A stretch of 64,000 bases of DNA from Barnesiella propionica (lineage in GTDB: Bacteria > Bacteroidota > Bacteroidia > Bacteroidales > Barnesiellaceae): contig NZ_JAOQJK010000005.1 of assembly GCF_025567045.1 (NCBI RefSeq), positions 124,001 through 188,000 of the forward strand, read 5' to 3'. Position 1 is the first letter of the stretch. Every line of letters starts with the position of its first letter. Positions 1-10,475 of this stretch are shown one piece after another. Below the pieces are notes generated by a model that had not been told where the DNA came from, made no database searches, and was given only the letters and a program-made list of their open reading frames with translations. Position numbers and translations under genes: made by a program.

Positions 1-967
1 GGAATTTCTGTTCATAACTTCCGTTATTATCCAGTAGCTTATGGGTAAATGTTTCTGTGGCGTTGTCTATATAGGTGAGTACGGATTCACTGGAAAATAG
101 TTCTCCTGCAGGTGAGTAGGTCGTACGGTTCGTTGCTACTTTTTCTCCATTTTGTATAATGTCATAAGATTTAGCGAGATTCGTGCCGTAAGACAGATTT
201 TCTGTGGATAATACCTGTCCGCATTGTGCCCATTCGAGATTCGTAAATCTGTAAGCTTCTTCCAGTCCATATTCCTGAGGTGCTATCTCGGTGAGTGTTT
301 TTTTAATGATAGTAGATACGAGATTACGATCGTTAAATAACATCTCATACTGTTCCATAACATCATATTGATCGGTATTGGCAAAATATAAACGGGTCTC
401 GACCGATTCTACATCTCCTTGTTTATTTCGTTCAATTACTTTTGTATGCAGGTAAGCCTGTTCCCATGCATTTGTGTTTGCATTCCAGGATTGATATTCC
501 TGTTTGGTAACAAAATCTGTTACTACAGGATCATATTCCCAGAATTTTCTTTGGATGTTTTCTAAATTGCCCGACTCTTCCGACTCCATGGCTTGTTCCA
601 GATAAGAGGTTTTCATTCCGTTTTTATCGTAAGTATAGGTATATTTGGAGACGGAACCATCTGAATAGGTAATGGTCTCGGTAAGTATTTTTCCGTCCGA
701 ATTATAAGTGCATGCGGAAGTTGATTCCAGATCCCATGATTCGCCGTCGATAGAAAAATATATCTCTATCGTGCCCGGTAGCATCAGATTCATATCCTTT
801 CCCGGTTTTCGGAGAACTTTTACGGTTGTGCTCTTTTCTCCCGGTTTATAGAATATTTCTTCGGCAAATTTATTTTTTGAAATTTTTGAACCGAAGGATG
901 TATGTTTAACCGCAAAAGAATTTACACATAATCCTACACAAAGAAATAATAAAGTAAAATTTTTCAT
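1..967 (-). CDS. Secreted protein with YD-like repeats, C-terminus cut by window edge
   Basis: An open frame runs on the minus strand from the ATG at 965-967 to the window edge with no stop, giving 322 residues. The first residues (MKNFTLLFLCVGLCVNSFA) are a clear signal peptide, so the product is exported. The mature part is rich in short beta-type segments of the form T-Y-x-x-DG or Y-T-Y-D-K-N-G, resembling the YD/RHS-like strands of Bacteroidales surface proteins, but without a confident family match. A TAtaTTTG promoter box sits 28 bases upstream of the start. The gene is divergent from the GH97 enzyme. Function is unknown; I am sure only that it is a real, exported protein. Confidence 0.75.
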   Translation of the reverse strand, partial: MKNFTLLFLCVGLCVNSFAVKHTSFGSKISKNKFAEEIFYKPGEKSTTVKVLRKPGKDMNLMLPGTIEIYFSIDGESWDLESTSACTYNSDGKILTETITYSDGSVSKYTYTYDKNGMKTSYLEQAMESEESGNLENIQRKFWEYDPVVTDFVTKQEYQSWNANTNAWEQAYLHTKVIERNKQGDVESVETRLYFANTDQYDVMEQYEMLFNDRNLVSTIIKKTLTEIAPQEYGLEEAYRFTNLEWAQCGQVLSTENLSYGTNLAKSYDIIQNGEKVATNRTTYSPAGELFSSESVLTYIDNATETFTHKLLDNNGSYEQKF

Positions 968-3576
<2,609 letters not shown>

Positions 3577-3598
3577 TATGATTTTTATATAAATGTGT

Positions 3599-3630
3599 AA
3601 AGGCGATATGGTGTTCCGTATCGCCTTTTT
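3599..3630 (+). terminator. Rho-independent terminator after GH97
   Basis: A perfect 10-base stem (AAAGGCGATA / TATCGCCTTT) with a 10-base loop is followed by a run of T. It lies 22 bases after the GH97 stop and could also end leftward transcription of the remnant at 3636-3899. Confidence 0.85.
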
Positions 3631-3635
3631 TATGT

Positions 3636-3899
3636 CTATAATGGTATTTCGTAAGAGAGCGTGACTCTGCGGGATGTTTTTACCGGTTCATGATAACCAT
3701 CCCCGGCATTGGAGCGGGTGCTGGCGCCTGTAAATGGATTTACATCTTTGTACTTTCGATATGTATCGCTTCCCGGGATTATAGTAATAGTAATGGACGC
3801 GAGAGTAAGAAATATGGCATATCGTAGCTTTAAGGATGAATAGAGTAGGTTGTGATTTGATGTAAATATGAAAAAAACGGGCGTACGTTCGTTCCTCTG
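3636..3899 (-). pseudogene. Possible C-terminal remnant of an unidentified secreted or envelope protein
   Basis: On the minus strand an 88-codon frame is open between an in-frame TAA at 3900-3902 and a TAG at 3636-3638, with no good start. Its last 50 or so residues look like real protein (for example DTYRKYKDVNPFTGAS and the ending RRVTLSYEIPL), resembling the final strands of a beta-rich envelope protein. It ends beside the terminator hairpin at 3599-3630, which suits a former gene end. I could not identify the family. The remainder of 3577-4073 carries only the GH109 promoter. It might instead be a chance frame. Confidence 0.35.
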
Positions 3900-4028
3900 T
3901 TATGGGCTGTTTGGTGGTTAATATAGTTTCTCATAGTAAAAAGCGATCCGGAGTTTATGAGAATATGAATTATGATTTTTTTACGTTTAAATATTTTCTA
4001 TTTCTTTCTTTTATTAATCTTTTTATTG

Positions 4029-4036
4029 TATATTTG
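4029..4036 (+). promoter_or_regulatory. Bacteroidota -7 box (TATATTTG) for the GH109 gene
   Basis: TATATTTG matches the TAnnTTTG consensus 37 bases before the GH109 start codon. Upstream sequence is T-rich but lacks an exact TTG at -33. Confidence 0.55.
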
Positions 4037-4073
4037 TTCGAATTCATCACAAATCAAATAAAAGTTATTAAAA

Positions 4074-5501
4074 ATGAAACACACTATCCTTTCTTTTGCT
4101 ATTCTTTTTAGTGCGCTTTGTTTTTCTTGTAAAGAAGCAAAACAGATTCAAAGCGATGTGATTAAACCTATTGAGTTTCCGGTTCCCGATCGGCCGGCGG
4201 GTGTGACCGATGTGGTAAATCTTGCGGTTGCCCCTATAGATACCGTTCGGGTGGGATTTATAGGCTTGGGAATGAGAGGGCCGGGGGCTGTAAAACGTTT
4301 TACTCATCTGGAGGGTGTTAAGATTGTGGCATTGTGTGATATCCATCCCGAAAGAGTGGAAGATTGCCAGAAAGTTCTTAGAAAAGCAGGTTTGCCCGAA
4401 GCGGCGGATTATTCCGGCAGTGCCGATGCCTGGAAGAAATTGTGTGAGAGAGATGATATAGATCTCGTATATATCAGTACCGATTGGGATACACATGTGC
4501 CTATGTCCCTGTATGCAATGGAACATGGAAAACATGTTGCTTGTGAAGTGCCGATAGCCTTAACTGTAGAAGACTGCTGGAAGTTAGTGGATATGGCGGA
4601 AAAGACCCGTTTACACTGTATGATGTTGGAAAATTGTTGTTATGATTTTTTCGAGATGGCTACGCTGAATATGGCTCAGAAAGGAATATTGGGTGAAATA
4701 GTACATGCTGAAGGAGCTTATATTCATGACCTGCGTCAGCTGAATTTTGAAGATCCTGCTAGGGGAGGATATAATAACTGGTGGCGTTTGGAATATAATA
4801 CACATCATACCGGTAATCCGTACGCCACCCACGGACTTGGGCCGGTTGCTCAGGCCTTGAATTTGGGACGAGGAGACCGAATGGAATATTTGGTTTCGTT
4901 GTCCAGCGACCAGTTTGGCATGACCGCTTATGCGGAAAAGAAGTTCGGAAAAGATTCTGAAGAGGCCAAGCGCGAATATAAAATGGGAGATATGAATACT
5001 TCCGTTATTCGTACGGCCAAGGGGAAAAGCATTATGATACAGCATGATGTGACGAGCCCGCGCCCGTACAACCGGAAACATGCTTTAAGCGGCACGAAAG
5101 GATATATAGAGAAATATCCCCGTCCGGGTATTGCGTTGGATCCGAGCGATGAATTATCCGTTAATTTCGAAAACCTGAGTGCTCATGGTTTTCTGCCCGA
5201 AAAACAATTTGATGAAATGATGAAAAATTATGAGCACCCTATTACCCGGGAAGTAGGAGAAATGGCTAAGAAGGTAGGCGGTCACGGCGGAATGGATTTT
5301 ATAATGGATTATCGTCTTATATATTGTTTGAGAAACGGTTTGCCGTTGGATATAAACGTTTATGACGGAGTGGAGTGGTCTTGTCTCGGAGAACTGACAG
5401 AGATGTCGGTTAAAAATAACAGTGCTCCTGTTGCATTTCCGGATTTTACCCGTGGAGCCTGGAAGAAGCAGCAAGGATACCATCATGCTTATGTAAAATA
5501 A
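4074..5501 (+). CDS. GH109-type alpha-N-acetylgalactosaminidase, NAD-dependent lipoprotein (Gfo/Idh/MocA fold)
   Basis: Predicted to remove terminal alpha-linked GalNAc by the NAD-assisted redox mechanism of GH109. The 475-residue protein has a lipoprotein signal with Cys19 as lipid attachment site. A Rossmann NAD site follows (VGFIGLGMRG, about 60-69), then typical family segments: the CEVP motif near 157, ENCCYDFFE near 186-194, and GNPYATHGLGP at 247-257, whose Tyr250 and His253 lie in the active-site segment of this family. The C-terminal half carries the DVTSPRPY motif common to GH109. It has its own promoter and is followed by a strong terminator, so it is probably monocistronic. A plain Gfo/Idh sugar dehydrogenase is the alternative, but the motif set is specific to GH109. 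Confidence 0.88.
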   Translation: MKHTILSFAILFSALCFSCKEAKQIQSDVIKPIEFPVPDRPAGVTDVVNLAVAPIDTVRVGFIGLGMRGPGAVKRFTHLEGVKIVALCDIHPERVEDCQKVLRKAGLPEAADYSGSADAWKKLCERDDIDLVYISTDWDTHVPMSLYAMEHGKHVACEVPIALTVEDCWKLVDMAEKTRLHCMMLENCCYDFFEMATLNMAQKGILGEIVHAEGAYIHDLRQLNFEDPARGGYNNWWRLEYNTHHTGNPYATHGLGPVAQALNLGRGDRMEYLVSLSSDQFGMTAYAEKKFGKDSEEAKREYKMGDMNTSVIRTAKGKSIMIQHDVTSPRPYNRKHALSGTKGYIEKYPRPGIALDPSDELSVNFENLSAHGFLPEKQFDEMMKNYEHPITREVGEMAKKVGGHGGMDFIMDYRLIYCLRNGLPLDINVYDGVEWSCLGELTEMSVKNNSAPVAFPDFTRGAWKKQQGYHHAYVK

Positions 5502-5521
5502 ATCTTTGAATTTTTATTAGT

Positions 5522-5567
5522 AAAGGCCGGAAAACAAGGAGGAGTAAGATGTTTTCCGGCCTTTTTT
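5522..5567 (+). terminator. Rho-independent terminator after GH109
   Basis: A 14-base perfect stem (AAAGGCCGGAAAAC / GTTTTCCGGCCTTT) encloses a 15-base loop and is followed by a T run. It starts 20 bases after the stop codon. Confidence 0.9.
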
Positions 5568-5634
5568 AGAAATTTAAGTTTCTCAAAAAATCGAAAGATA
5601 GAAATAACAGAATTGATTTAATGTGATAAAAATA

Positions 5635-6089
5635 TTATTGTAACCGATTGAGCCGGATTGCAATCAGTCCGGTGAAGATTCCTGTAGTACCTGTAAAGCC
5701 TATTGACCATTTCAAATCGTGTGCTTGTGCTACATATCCGATATCCGATAACGGGTGGATCCGTTAAAAATCCCAGAAATCCGATGGTGGAGAAGATGGC
5801 TAATGTTATACCGGGAAGCATGGTCTTCGATTCACCTGTCGTAACACATAGGAACGACCGATGAAACACCGATACCTACCAGCAAAAACCGGAATAGCGG
5901 GTAGCAGATCAAGCAGGAGAATCCCTGTAAAAAGGCCGCACGCGATTTGAAACCGCTCCATTGTTATTAACCGGACTGCAAAAGTACACTTCCTAATACT
6001 CCGTCGTCGCTAAGGTACAGTGACGAACGTATACCGGGAATACGTCTTGTCCAGTTGGTGAGTATAGTCCAGGTATAAAGTAAAAGTGT
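5635..6089 (-). pseudogene. Decayed MFS transporter, C-terminal part
   Basis: Translating the minus strand in all frames recovers consecutive pieces of the last transmembrane helices of a major facilitator superfamily protein, split over at least three frames. In order these are a segment with TRRIPGIRSSLYLS, a segment with FRFLLVGIGVSSVVPM, a segment with KTMLPGITLAIFSTIGFLG, and a final helix (WSIGFTGTTGIFTGLIAI) ending at a stop at 5635-5637. The last frame break coincides with a 7-base tandem duplication (ATCCGAT twice, 5736-5749), and the first piece ends in a stop at 5967-5969. No N-terminal half and no intact gene are present. The family call rests on helix pattern and the glycine/proline motifs; the substrate cannot be told. 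Confidence 0.72.
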
Positions 6090-6165
6090 TTACGGATAGT
6101 CGCTAATAGTTTCGGGTCGATAGGATAATGAATGTATCATATTGCTGACCGATATATATGTAAAT

Positions 6166-6201
6166 AAAAAGCGATTATGTGAAAACACATAATCGCTTTT
6201 T
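6166..6201 (-). terminator. Terminator downstream of the tRNA-Tyr/tRNA-Gly pair
   Basis: A 16-base perfect inverted repeat (AAAAAGCGATTATGTG and its complement) with a 4-base loop ends in a T run in the leftward direction. It lies just past the 3' end of tRNA-Gly, and the symmetric A/T tails could let it act in both directions. Confidence 0.85.
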
Positions 6202-6208
6202 ACATTAG

Positions 6209-6281
6209 AGCGGAAGACGAGGCTCAAACTCGCGACCCTCAGCTTGGAAGGCTGATGCTCTATCAACTGAGCTACTTCCGC
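6209..6281 (-). tRNA. tRNA-Gly (anticodon TCC)
   Basis: The minus strand folds as a 73-base tRNA. The acceptor stem is GCGGAAG / CTTCCGC, the D-arm contains AGCTCAGTTGATAGAGC, the anticodon loop CTTCCAA carries TCC, and the T-arm contains GAGTTTGAGCC. CCA is not encoded. It is 9 bases downstream of tRNA-Tyr and shares its transcript. Confidence 0.95.
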
Positions 6282-6290
6282 ATTTTTTTG

Positions 6291-6373
6291 TGGGCGAAGA
6301 TGGATTCGAACCACCGAAGACGTACGTCAGCAGATTTACAGTCTGCCCCATTTGGCCACTCTGGTATTCGCCC
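6291..6373 (-). tRNA. tRNA-Tyr (anticodon GTA)
   Basis: An 83-base class II tRNA on the minus strand with acceptor stem GGGCGAA / TTCGCCC, anticodon loop CTGTAAA (GTA), a long variable arm, and the T-loop GGTTCGAATCC. It lies 31 bases after the ribH stop codon, so it may be read through from ribH. Confidence 0.95.
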
Positions 6374-6404
6374 TTTTGTTAAATGCGGAGCAAAGGTAGG
6401 AAAA

Positions 6405-6896
6405 TTATTTTAACTTGCAAATAAAATTGTGCATTTTTATTGCCGTAATAGCAGCTTCATCGCCTTTATTACCTAATTTTCCTCCAGCCCTGTTCAGTGC
6501 CTGTTGCATATCGTTGGTGGTTAAGACTCCGAATATGAAAGGAATACTATACAGGGTGTTCAGTTTAGTAAGTCCTACGGTTACCCCTTCGCAAATATAG
6601 TCGAAATGAGGGGTGTCTCCCCGTACTACACAACCTATGGCAATAACAGCATCCGGTTGGTAATGTTCGGCCATTTGCTGTGCTCCGAAGGTTAATTCGA
6701 AAGTACCCGGTACGTGGGATACATAAATATCTTCGGATTTAACTCCATGCTTTTCCAGAGTATTACAAGCTCCTTCAAGGAGTTTTTCTGTAATACTTTC
6801 ATTCCATTCTGCTACGACGATTGCTACACGCATGTTTGTTGCGTCAGGAACTTTAGATGCATCGTAGGATGACAGGTTTTGATAAGCTGTTGCCAT
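6405..6896 (-). CDS. ribH: 6,7-dimethyl-8-ribityllumazine synthase
   Basis: Catalyses the penultimate step of riboflavin synthesis, condensing 5-amino-6-ribitylamino-uracil with 3,4-dihydroxy-2-butanone 4-phosphate in the cytosol. The 163-residue length is typical of the subunit. Family motifs visible are VAEWNESIT near residue 28 (ribityl site), [11 protein letters not shown] near 62 and [16 protein letters not shown] near 86-101, including the catalytic His of that segment. Other riboflavin genes are not adjacent. tRNA-Tyr and tRNA-Gly follow 31 bases downstream on the same strand. The upstream TPR gene is separated by a terminator hairpin, so ribH probably has its own start site. Confidence 0.95.
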   Translation of the reverse strand: MATAYQNLSSYDASKVPDATNMRVAIVVAEWNESITEKLLEGACNTLEKHGVKSEDIYVSHVPGTFELTFGAQQMAEHYQPDAVIAIGCVVRGDTPHFDYICEGVTVGLTKLNTLYSIPFIFGVLTTNDMQQALNRAGGKLGNKGDEAAITAIKMHNFICKLK

Positions 6897-6934
6897 TATT
6901 TATATTTTTATGATACGGTTTTATGAACGGAGGT

Positions 6935-6970
6935 TAAAAAAAGCCGCCTCTCTGTGTATAGGAAGCGGCT
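6935..6970 (-). terminator. Terminator between the TPR gene and ribH
   Basis: In the leftward direction a GC-rich stem (AGCCGC / GCGGCT) is followed by seven consecutive T, a classic intrinsic terminator about 20 bases after the TPR gene stop. Confidence 0.75.
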
Positions 6971-6989
6971 GTTCTATAGATAAAAATAT

Positions 6990-7667
6990 TTATTTTATTT
7001 TACTTTTTGCTCTTTCGATATAACGCTCTATTCCTTGAGCAGCTGAAGAAGCCGGATGTTTGTCTTTGATAGACTGATAGACATCGGCTGCTTTTTGGTA
7101 TTGCCCCAATTTTTCATATACCGTACCGGCTTTTTGCAGATAAATCGGGCTGAATACATCGTCGTTGGACTCTTTTGCGGCATTCTCAAAATAACTTACG
7201 CTTTCATCGAATTTACCCATGTTTACCAGACAATCTCCGATTGCCGCTTTTACTGCCGGAGCTACGATGGTTTCGTTTCCGCTGTATTTTGATAAATAGT
7301 CTTTTGCTTTAGAATAATCTTTTAGGGCGCAGTAGCTGAGCCCGAGATATGCATTTGCCAGATTACCGGCTTTGGTCGAACTATATTCATCGGCAATAAA
7401 TTCCAAACCGGAAAAATTTTCATTCCCTTTGATAGCAAGGTTGAAAGAATCTTTTTCAAAAGCAAGAATGGCCTGATACATAGCTGCCTGTGCTTTATCT
7501 TCACGCGGTATAATGTAAAAATGACGTATAGCCAGATAACCTGATACTACTAATACAATGGCCAATACGACCACTAAAATAGGATTTTGATACTTTTGGA
7601 TGAATTGTTCAGAGTTTGACAGAGCTTCATTCACTTTGTCTAGTTCGTCGGTTTGTTTTTTTGCCAT
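6990..7667 (-). CDS. Membrane-anchored tetratricopeptide repeat protein (YfgM-like)
   Basis: The 225-residue product has a short charged N-terminus, one transmembrane helix (about 29-49, NPILVVVLAIVLVVSGYLAI), and then a soluble domain made of helical TPR-type repeats, the last being the GQYQKAADVYQSI segment. This is the YfgM/ancillary SecYEG-translocon or DUF2133-like layout, with the TPR domain in the periplasm. The exact partner in Bacteroidales is not established and I do not infer one. Divergent from recF across a 248-base region; an intrinsic terminator follows it. Confidence 0.8.
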   Translation of the reverse strand: MAKKQTDELDKVNEALSNSEQFIQKYQNPILVVVLAIVLVVSGYLAIRHFYIIPREDKAQAAMYQAILAFEKDSFNLAIKGNENFSGLEFIADEYSSTKAGNLANAYLGLSYCALKDYSKAKDYLSKYSGNETIVAPAVKAAIGDCLVNMGKFDESVSYFENAAKESNDDVFSPIYLQKAGTVYEKLGQYQKAADVYQSIKDKHPASSAAQGIERYIERAKSKIK

Positions 7668-7866
7668 ATTTCTTAGTATTTTTATTATCTTTCTTAGCTT
7701 AAACTCACATAAATGGGGTATACCCGTATTTAATCGAATGACAAAAGTAATTTATTTCTACATATAAATAAAATTTCCGGACTTTTTTTTTAATTATATC
7801 CTCTCTTATTGCCTGTTAACAGGATATTGTGCGAGAGAACAAGGTTGTGAATTTTAAAAATGCTTC

Positions 7867-7896
7867 TTGAGATTTATGAATTATTTTGTACGTTTG
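7867..7896 (+). promoter_or_regulatory. recF promoter (TTG-N19-TAcgTTTG)
   Basis: TTG at 7867-7869 and TACGTTTG at 7889-7896 are separated by 19 bases, a full match to the Bacteroidota sigma-ABfr promoter. Transcription would start around 7903, leaving a leader of only about a dozen bases before the recF ATG at 7916. Confidence 0.75.
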
Positions 7897-7915
7897 TAGA
7901 TAAATATAAAGCCCG

Positions 7916-9007
7916 ATGATTTTATCCCGACTTTCGATACTTAATTTTAAAAATATTGAACAAGCCGACCTGGAATTTTCTTCTAAAATGAATTTTTTTC
8001 TGGGAAATAACGGTATGGGGAAAAGTAACTTGTTGGATGCCGTCTATTATTTATCTTTCTGCAAAAGTTATACCCATATTGTTGATTCCCAAAATATCCG
8101 GCATGGTCAGGATTTTTTTATATTACAGGGTTTTTACGACAGGGGAGGTACTCCGGAAGAAATATATTGCGGTATCAAACGCGGACAAAAGAAACGGTTC
8201 AAACGTAATAAAAAAGAATATGAGCGGTTATCGGATCATATAGGGTTTATGCCCCTGGTGATGGTGGCGCCGTCCGATTCTGAACTGATCCGGGATGGCA
8301 GTGAGGAGAGGCGTAAATTTATTGACCTGGTAATATCTCAGTTCGACAAGACTTATCTGGATAAATTAATTCGTTACAATAATGCGCTTTCTCAGCGGAA
8401 TTCTTTATTAAAACAGGAAGTACGGGATGCTGTATTGTATGAAATCTGGGAAGAACAAATGGCCGAGAATGCACGTTTCATATATGAAAGCCGGGATTCT
8501 TTCCTGAAAGAATTTATTCCTGTTTTCCAGCGGTTTTATGATCTTATTTCAGGGGGGAATGAACAGGTTCGTCTGGAATATGATTCTCATTTAGCCAAAG
8601 GTTCTCTTATTCCTCAGTTGGAGGAAGTGAGAGGGAGAGATCTGATTCTGGGTTATACGACCCGTGGAGTTCATAAGGATGATCTTGAAATGAGTCTGGG
8701 CGAATATCCTATGAAAAGAATCGGTTCACAAGGACAATGTAAGACTTTCCTGGTCGCTCTTAAACTGGCTCAGTTTGAATTTCTTAAACTGCATGGTAGT
8801 ACCACGCCTGTTCTTTTACTGGATGACCTTTTTGATAAGCTGGATGCCGAAAGAGTAGCCCGTATCGTAGAGCTTGTTTCCGGAGATAGTTTCGGCCAGA
8901 TATTTATAACGGATACGAACCGGGAATATCTGGATGAAATCGTGCGTAAAACAGGTAATGATTATCATATATATTCTGTGGACAAAGGAAAATTTACCAG
9001 GATTTAG
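7916..9007 (+). CDS. recF: DNA replication and repair protein RecF
   Basis: SMC-like ATPase that helps load RecA at single-strand gaps together with RecO and RecR. The 363-residue length is typical. The Walker A loop GNNGMGKSNLLDA is near residues 30-42, the ABC-type signature region is near IGSQGQCKTFLVALKLA, and Walker B VLLLDDLFDKLD near 300-311. It is the first gene of an operon with a DUF721 gene 9 bases downstream and a thioesterase 7 bases after that. recF next to a DUF721 gene is a recurrent replication-linked arrangement in Bacteroidota. Confidence 0.95.
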   Translation: MILSRLSILNFKNIEQADLEFSSKMNFFLGNNGMGKSNLLDAVYYLSFCKSYTHIVDSQNIRHGQDFFILQGFYDRGGTPEEIYCGIKRGQKKRFKRNKKEYERLSDHIGFMPLVMVAPSDSELIRDGSEERRKFIDLVISQFDKTYLDKLIRYNNALSQRNSLLKQEVRDAVLYEIWEEQMAENARFIYESRDSFLKEFIPVFQRFYDLISGGNEQVRLEYDSHLAKGSLIPQLEEVRGRDLILGYTTRGVHKDDLEMSLGEYPMKRIGSQGQCKTFLVALKLAQFEFLKLHGSTTPVLLLDDLFDKLDAERVARIVELVSGDSFGQIFITDTNREYLDEIVRKTGNDYHIYSVDKGKFTRI

Positions 9008-9016
9008 TATTAATAT

Positions 9017-9307
9017 ATGCAAAGGAAGGATGCGCAGCCTATAGGAGAAATTATCAGTCAGATTTTGAAAGAGCAAAATCTGGATATTCGTTTGGACGAG
9101 ACGAAAGTTGTTCAGGCGTGGAATTCCATTATGGGAGAGTCGGTTGCACAATATACGACTTCGGTGCGCATGAAGGCGGGTGTCTTGTATATTCAATTAT
9201 CTTCGGCGGTCCTGCGCAACGAGCTTTTCGTGAACCGGACTTCCATTATAAGGCGTTTAAACGGTTTTATAGGACGTGAAATAGTAAAAAATATAATATT
9301 CAGATAA
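9017..9307 (+). CDS. DUF721 (DciA-like) small protein
   Basis: A 96-residue protein with the DUF721 core: an N-terminal helix (GEIISQILKEQNLD), the W-N-S-I-M-G motif near residue 35, and a C-terminal segment LYIQLSSAVLRNELF typical of the KH-like DUF721/DciA fold. Distant relatives (DciA) act with the replicative helicase DnaB, and the position directly after recF fits a DNA-replication role. The helicase-loading function is inferred from family knowledge and not shown here. Confidence 0.82.
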   Translation: MQRKDAQPIGEIISQILKEQNLDIRLDETKVVQAWNSIMGESVAQYTTSVRMKAGVLYIQLSSAVLRNELFVNRTSIIRRLNGFIGREIVKNIIFR

Positions 9308-9314
9308 TAGAAAA

Positions 9315-9752
9315 ATGACAGATTTAATTTTTAAACATGAGGTACCTCTTCAGTTACGGTTTAATGATATAGACTTATTGGGGCACGTAAATAATTCGGT
9401 GTATTTTACTTTTTACGATCTGGGAAAAGCCCGGTATTTCGAGGCGGTGCGGCGGGAACATATCGACTGGAGAAAGGCGGATGTTGTTGTTGCGAATGTA
9501 AATGCTGATTTTCTGTCTCCTATTTTTTCCCGTGAGCCGGTCGCCGTGCGTACGACAGTAGAGGAAATCGGAAACAAAAGCCTGAGAATGTTACAGCAAA
9601 TAGTGAACACTCAAACCGGTGAGGTTAAAAGCATATGTCGTACCGTAATGGTAGGATTTGACATTGCCAGAGGAACGGCAGCGGAAATTTCGGAAGAGTG
9701 GAAAAAATCTGTTTCTGAATTTGAAGGACGGGATTTGATGCGAAAGGCTTAA
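9315..9752 (+). CDS. Acyl-CoA thioesterase, hotdog fold (4HBT/YbgC type)
   Basis: Hydrolyses an acyl-CoA thioester. The 145-residue length fits a single hotdog domain. The active-site segment RFNDIDLLGHVNNSVYFTF (residues about 15-33) carries the catalytic Asp and the GHVNN turn of the 4-hydroxybenzoyl-CoA thioesterase-like family. It is third in the recF operon and does not share an obvious pathway with recF. The physiological acyl group cannot be told. Confidence 0.85.
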   Translation: MTDLIFKHEVPLQLRFNDIDLLGHVNNSVYFTFYDLGKARYFEAVRREHIDWRKADVVVANVNADFLSPIFSREPVAVRTTVEEIGNKSLRMLQQIVNTQTGEVKSICRTVMVGFDIARGTAAEISEEWKKSVSEFEGRDLMRKA

Positions 9753-9808
9753 TAACCTGTTTTTTCGAAAAAGAAAAAAATGTGTCGACTAAATTTATAA
9801 AGAATAGC

Positions 9809-9816
9809 TAAATTTG
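9809..9816 (+). promoter_or_regulatory. Bacteroidota -7 box (TAAATTTG) for the SIS isomerase
   Basis: TAAATTTG matches TAnnTTTG 30 bases before the start of the SIS gene. The expected -33 TTG is replaced by TGTG, so the match is partial. Confidence 0.5.
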
Positions 9817-9846
9817 CGTTCATAATCATCCTAATCACATACTGTA

Positions 9847-10467
9847 ATGAATAGTATAAAAGAGAATATACAATCGATTTTACAAAGAGAGTCCCAGGCG
9901 ATATTAAATATACCGGTGACGGATGAGTTTGAAAAAGCGATTTCGCTTATCGTAGAGCAGATTCATATAAAAAAAGGAAAATTGGTTACCAGTGGAATGG
10001 GGAAAGCCGGGCAAATAGCGATGAATATTGCCACGACATTCTGTTCTACAGGCATTCCCTCGGTATTTCTTCATCCCAGTGAAGCTCAGCATGGTGACTT
10101 GGGAATATTGCAGGAAAACGATTTGATGCTGGTTATTTCTAATTCAGGCAAGACTCGTGAGATTATTGAGTTGTTAAGTCTTGCGTCGAATTTATATCCC
10201 GAACTTAAATTTATCGTGATTACCGGAAATGCTCAAAGCGAACTGGCTTATAAGGCTGATGTGTGCCTGTTTACCGGTGCACCTGAAGAGGTATGTCCTT
10301 TGGGACTTACGCCTACTACCTCTACAACTTTAATGACTGTTATCGGTGATTTATTGGTGGTTAATACAATGCTGGCAACAGGATTTGATAATAAACAATA
10401 TGCCCTGCGGCATCATGGTGGCTATCTGGGGCAACTGTCTAGAAAGCAGAGTAATGATGAAAAATAA
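9847..10467 (+). CDS. SIS-domain sugar-phosphate isomerase, likely arabinose-5-phosphate isomerase (KdsD-like, no CBS domains)
   Basis: Probably converts ribulose 5-phosphate to arabinose 5-phosphate, the first step toward Kdo of lipid A-core. The 206-residue protein is one SIS domain: SGMGKAGQIAMNIATTF near 48-64, the EAQHGDLGIL segment with the conserved His near 80, and VISNSGKTREIIELL near 98-112. Classical KpsF/KdsD have two extra CBS domains (about 320 residues); these are absent here, which is the form known in Bacteroides. A PfkB kinase follows 8 bases downstream, forming a two-gene operon. Another phosphosugar isomerase activity is possible. Confidence 0.8.
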   Translation: MNSIKENIQSILQRESQAILNIPVTDEFEKAISLIVEQIHIKKGKLVTSGMGKAGQIAMNIATTFCSTGIPSVFLHPSEAQHGDLGILQENDLMLVISNSGKTREIIELLSLASNLYPELKFIVITGNAQSELAYKADVCLFTGAPEEVCPLGLTPTTSTTLMTVIGDLLVVNTMLATGFDNKQYALRHHGGYLGQLSRKQSNDEK

Positions 10468-10475
10468 ATACCGGT

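Noticed and set aside
3902..4111. Plus-strand 69-residue frame before GH109
   Set aside because: It overlaps the GH109 promoter and start and has no protein-like pattern.
4068..4535. 155-residue minus-strand frame opposite GH109
   Set aside because: Shadow of the GH109 gene; composition rich in His, Ile and Phe with no family pattern.
9765..9780. T-rich/A-rich palindrome after the thioesterase gene
   Set aside because: Stem is only A-T pairs, too weak to call an intrinsic terminator.
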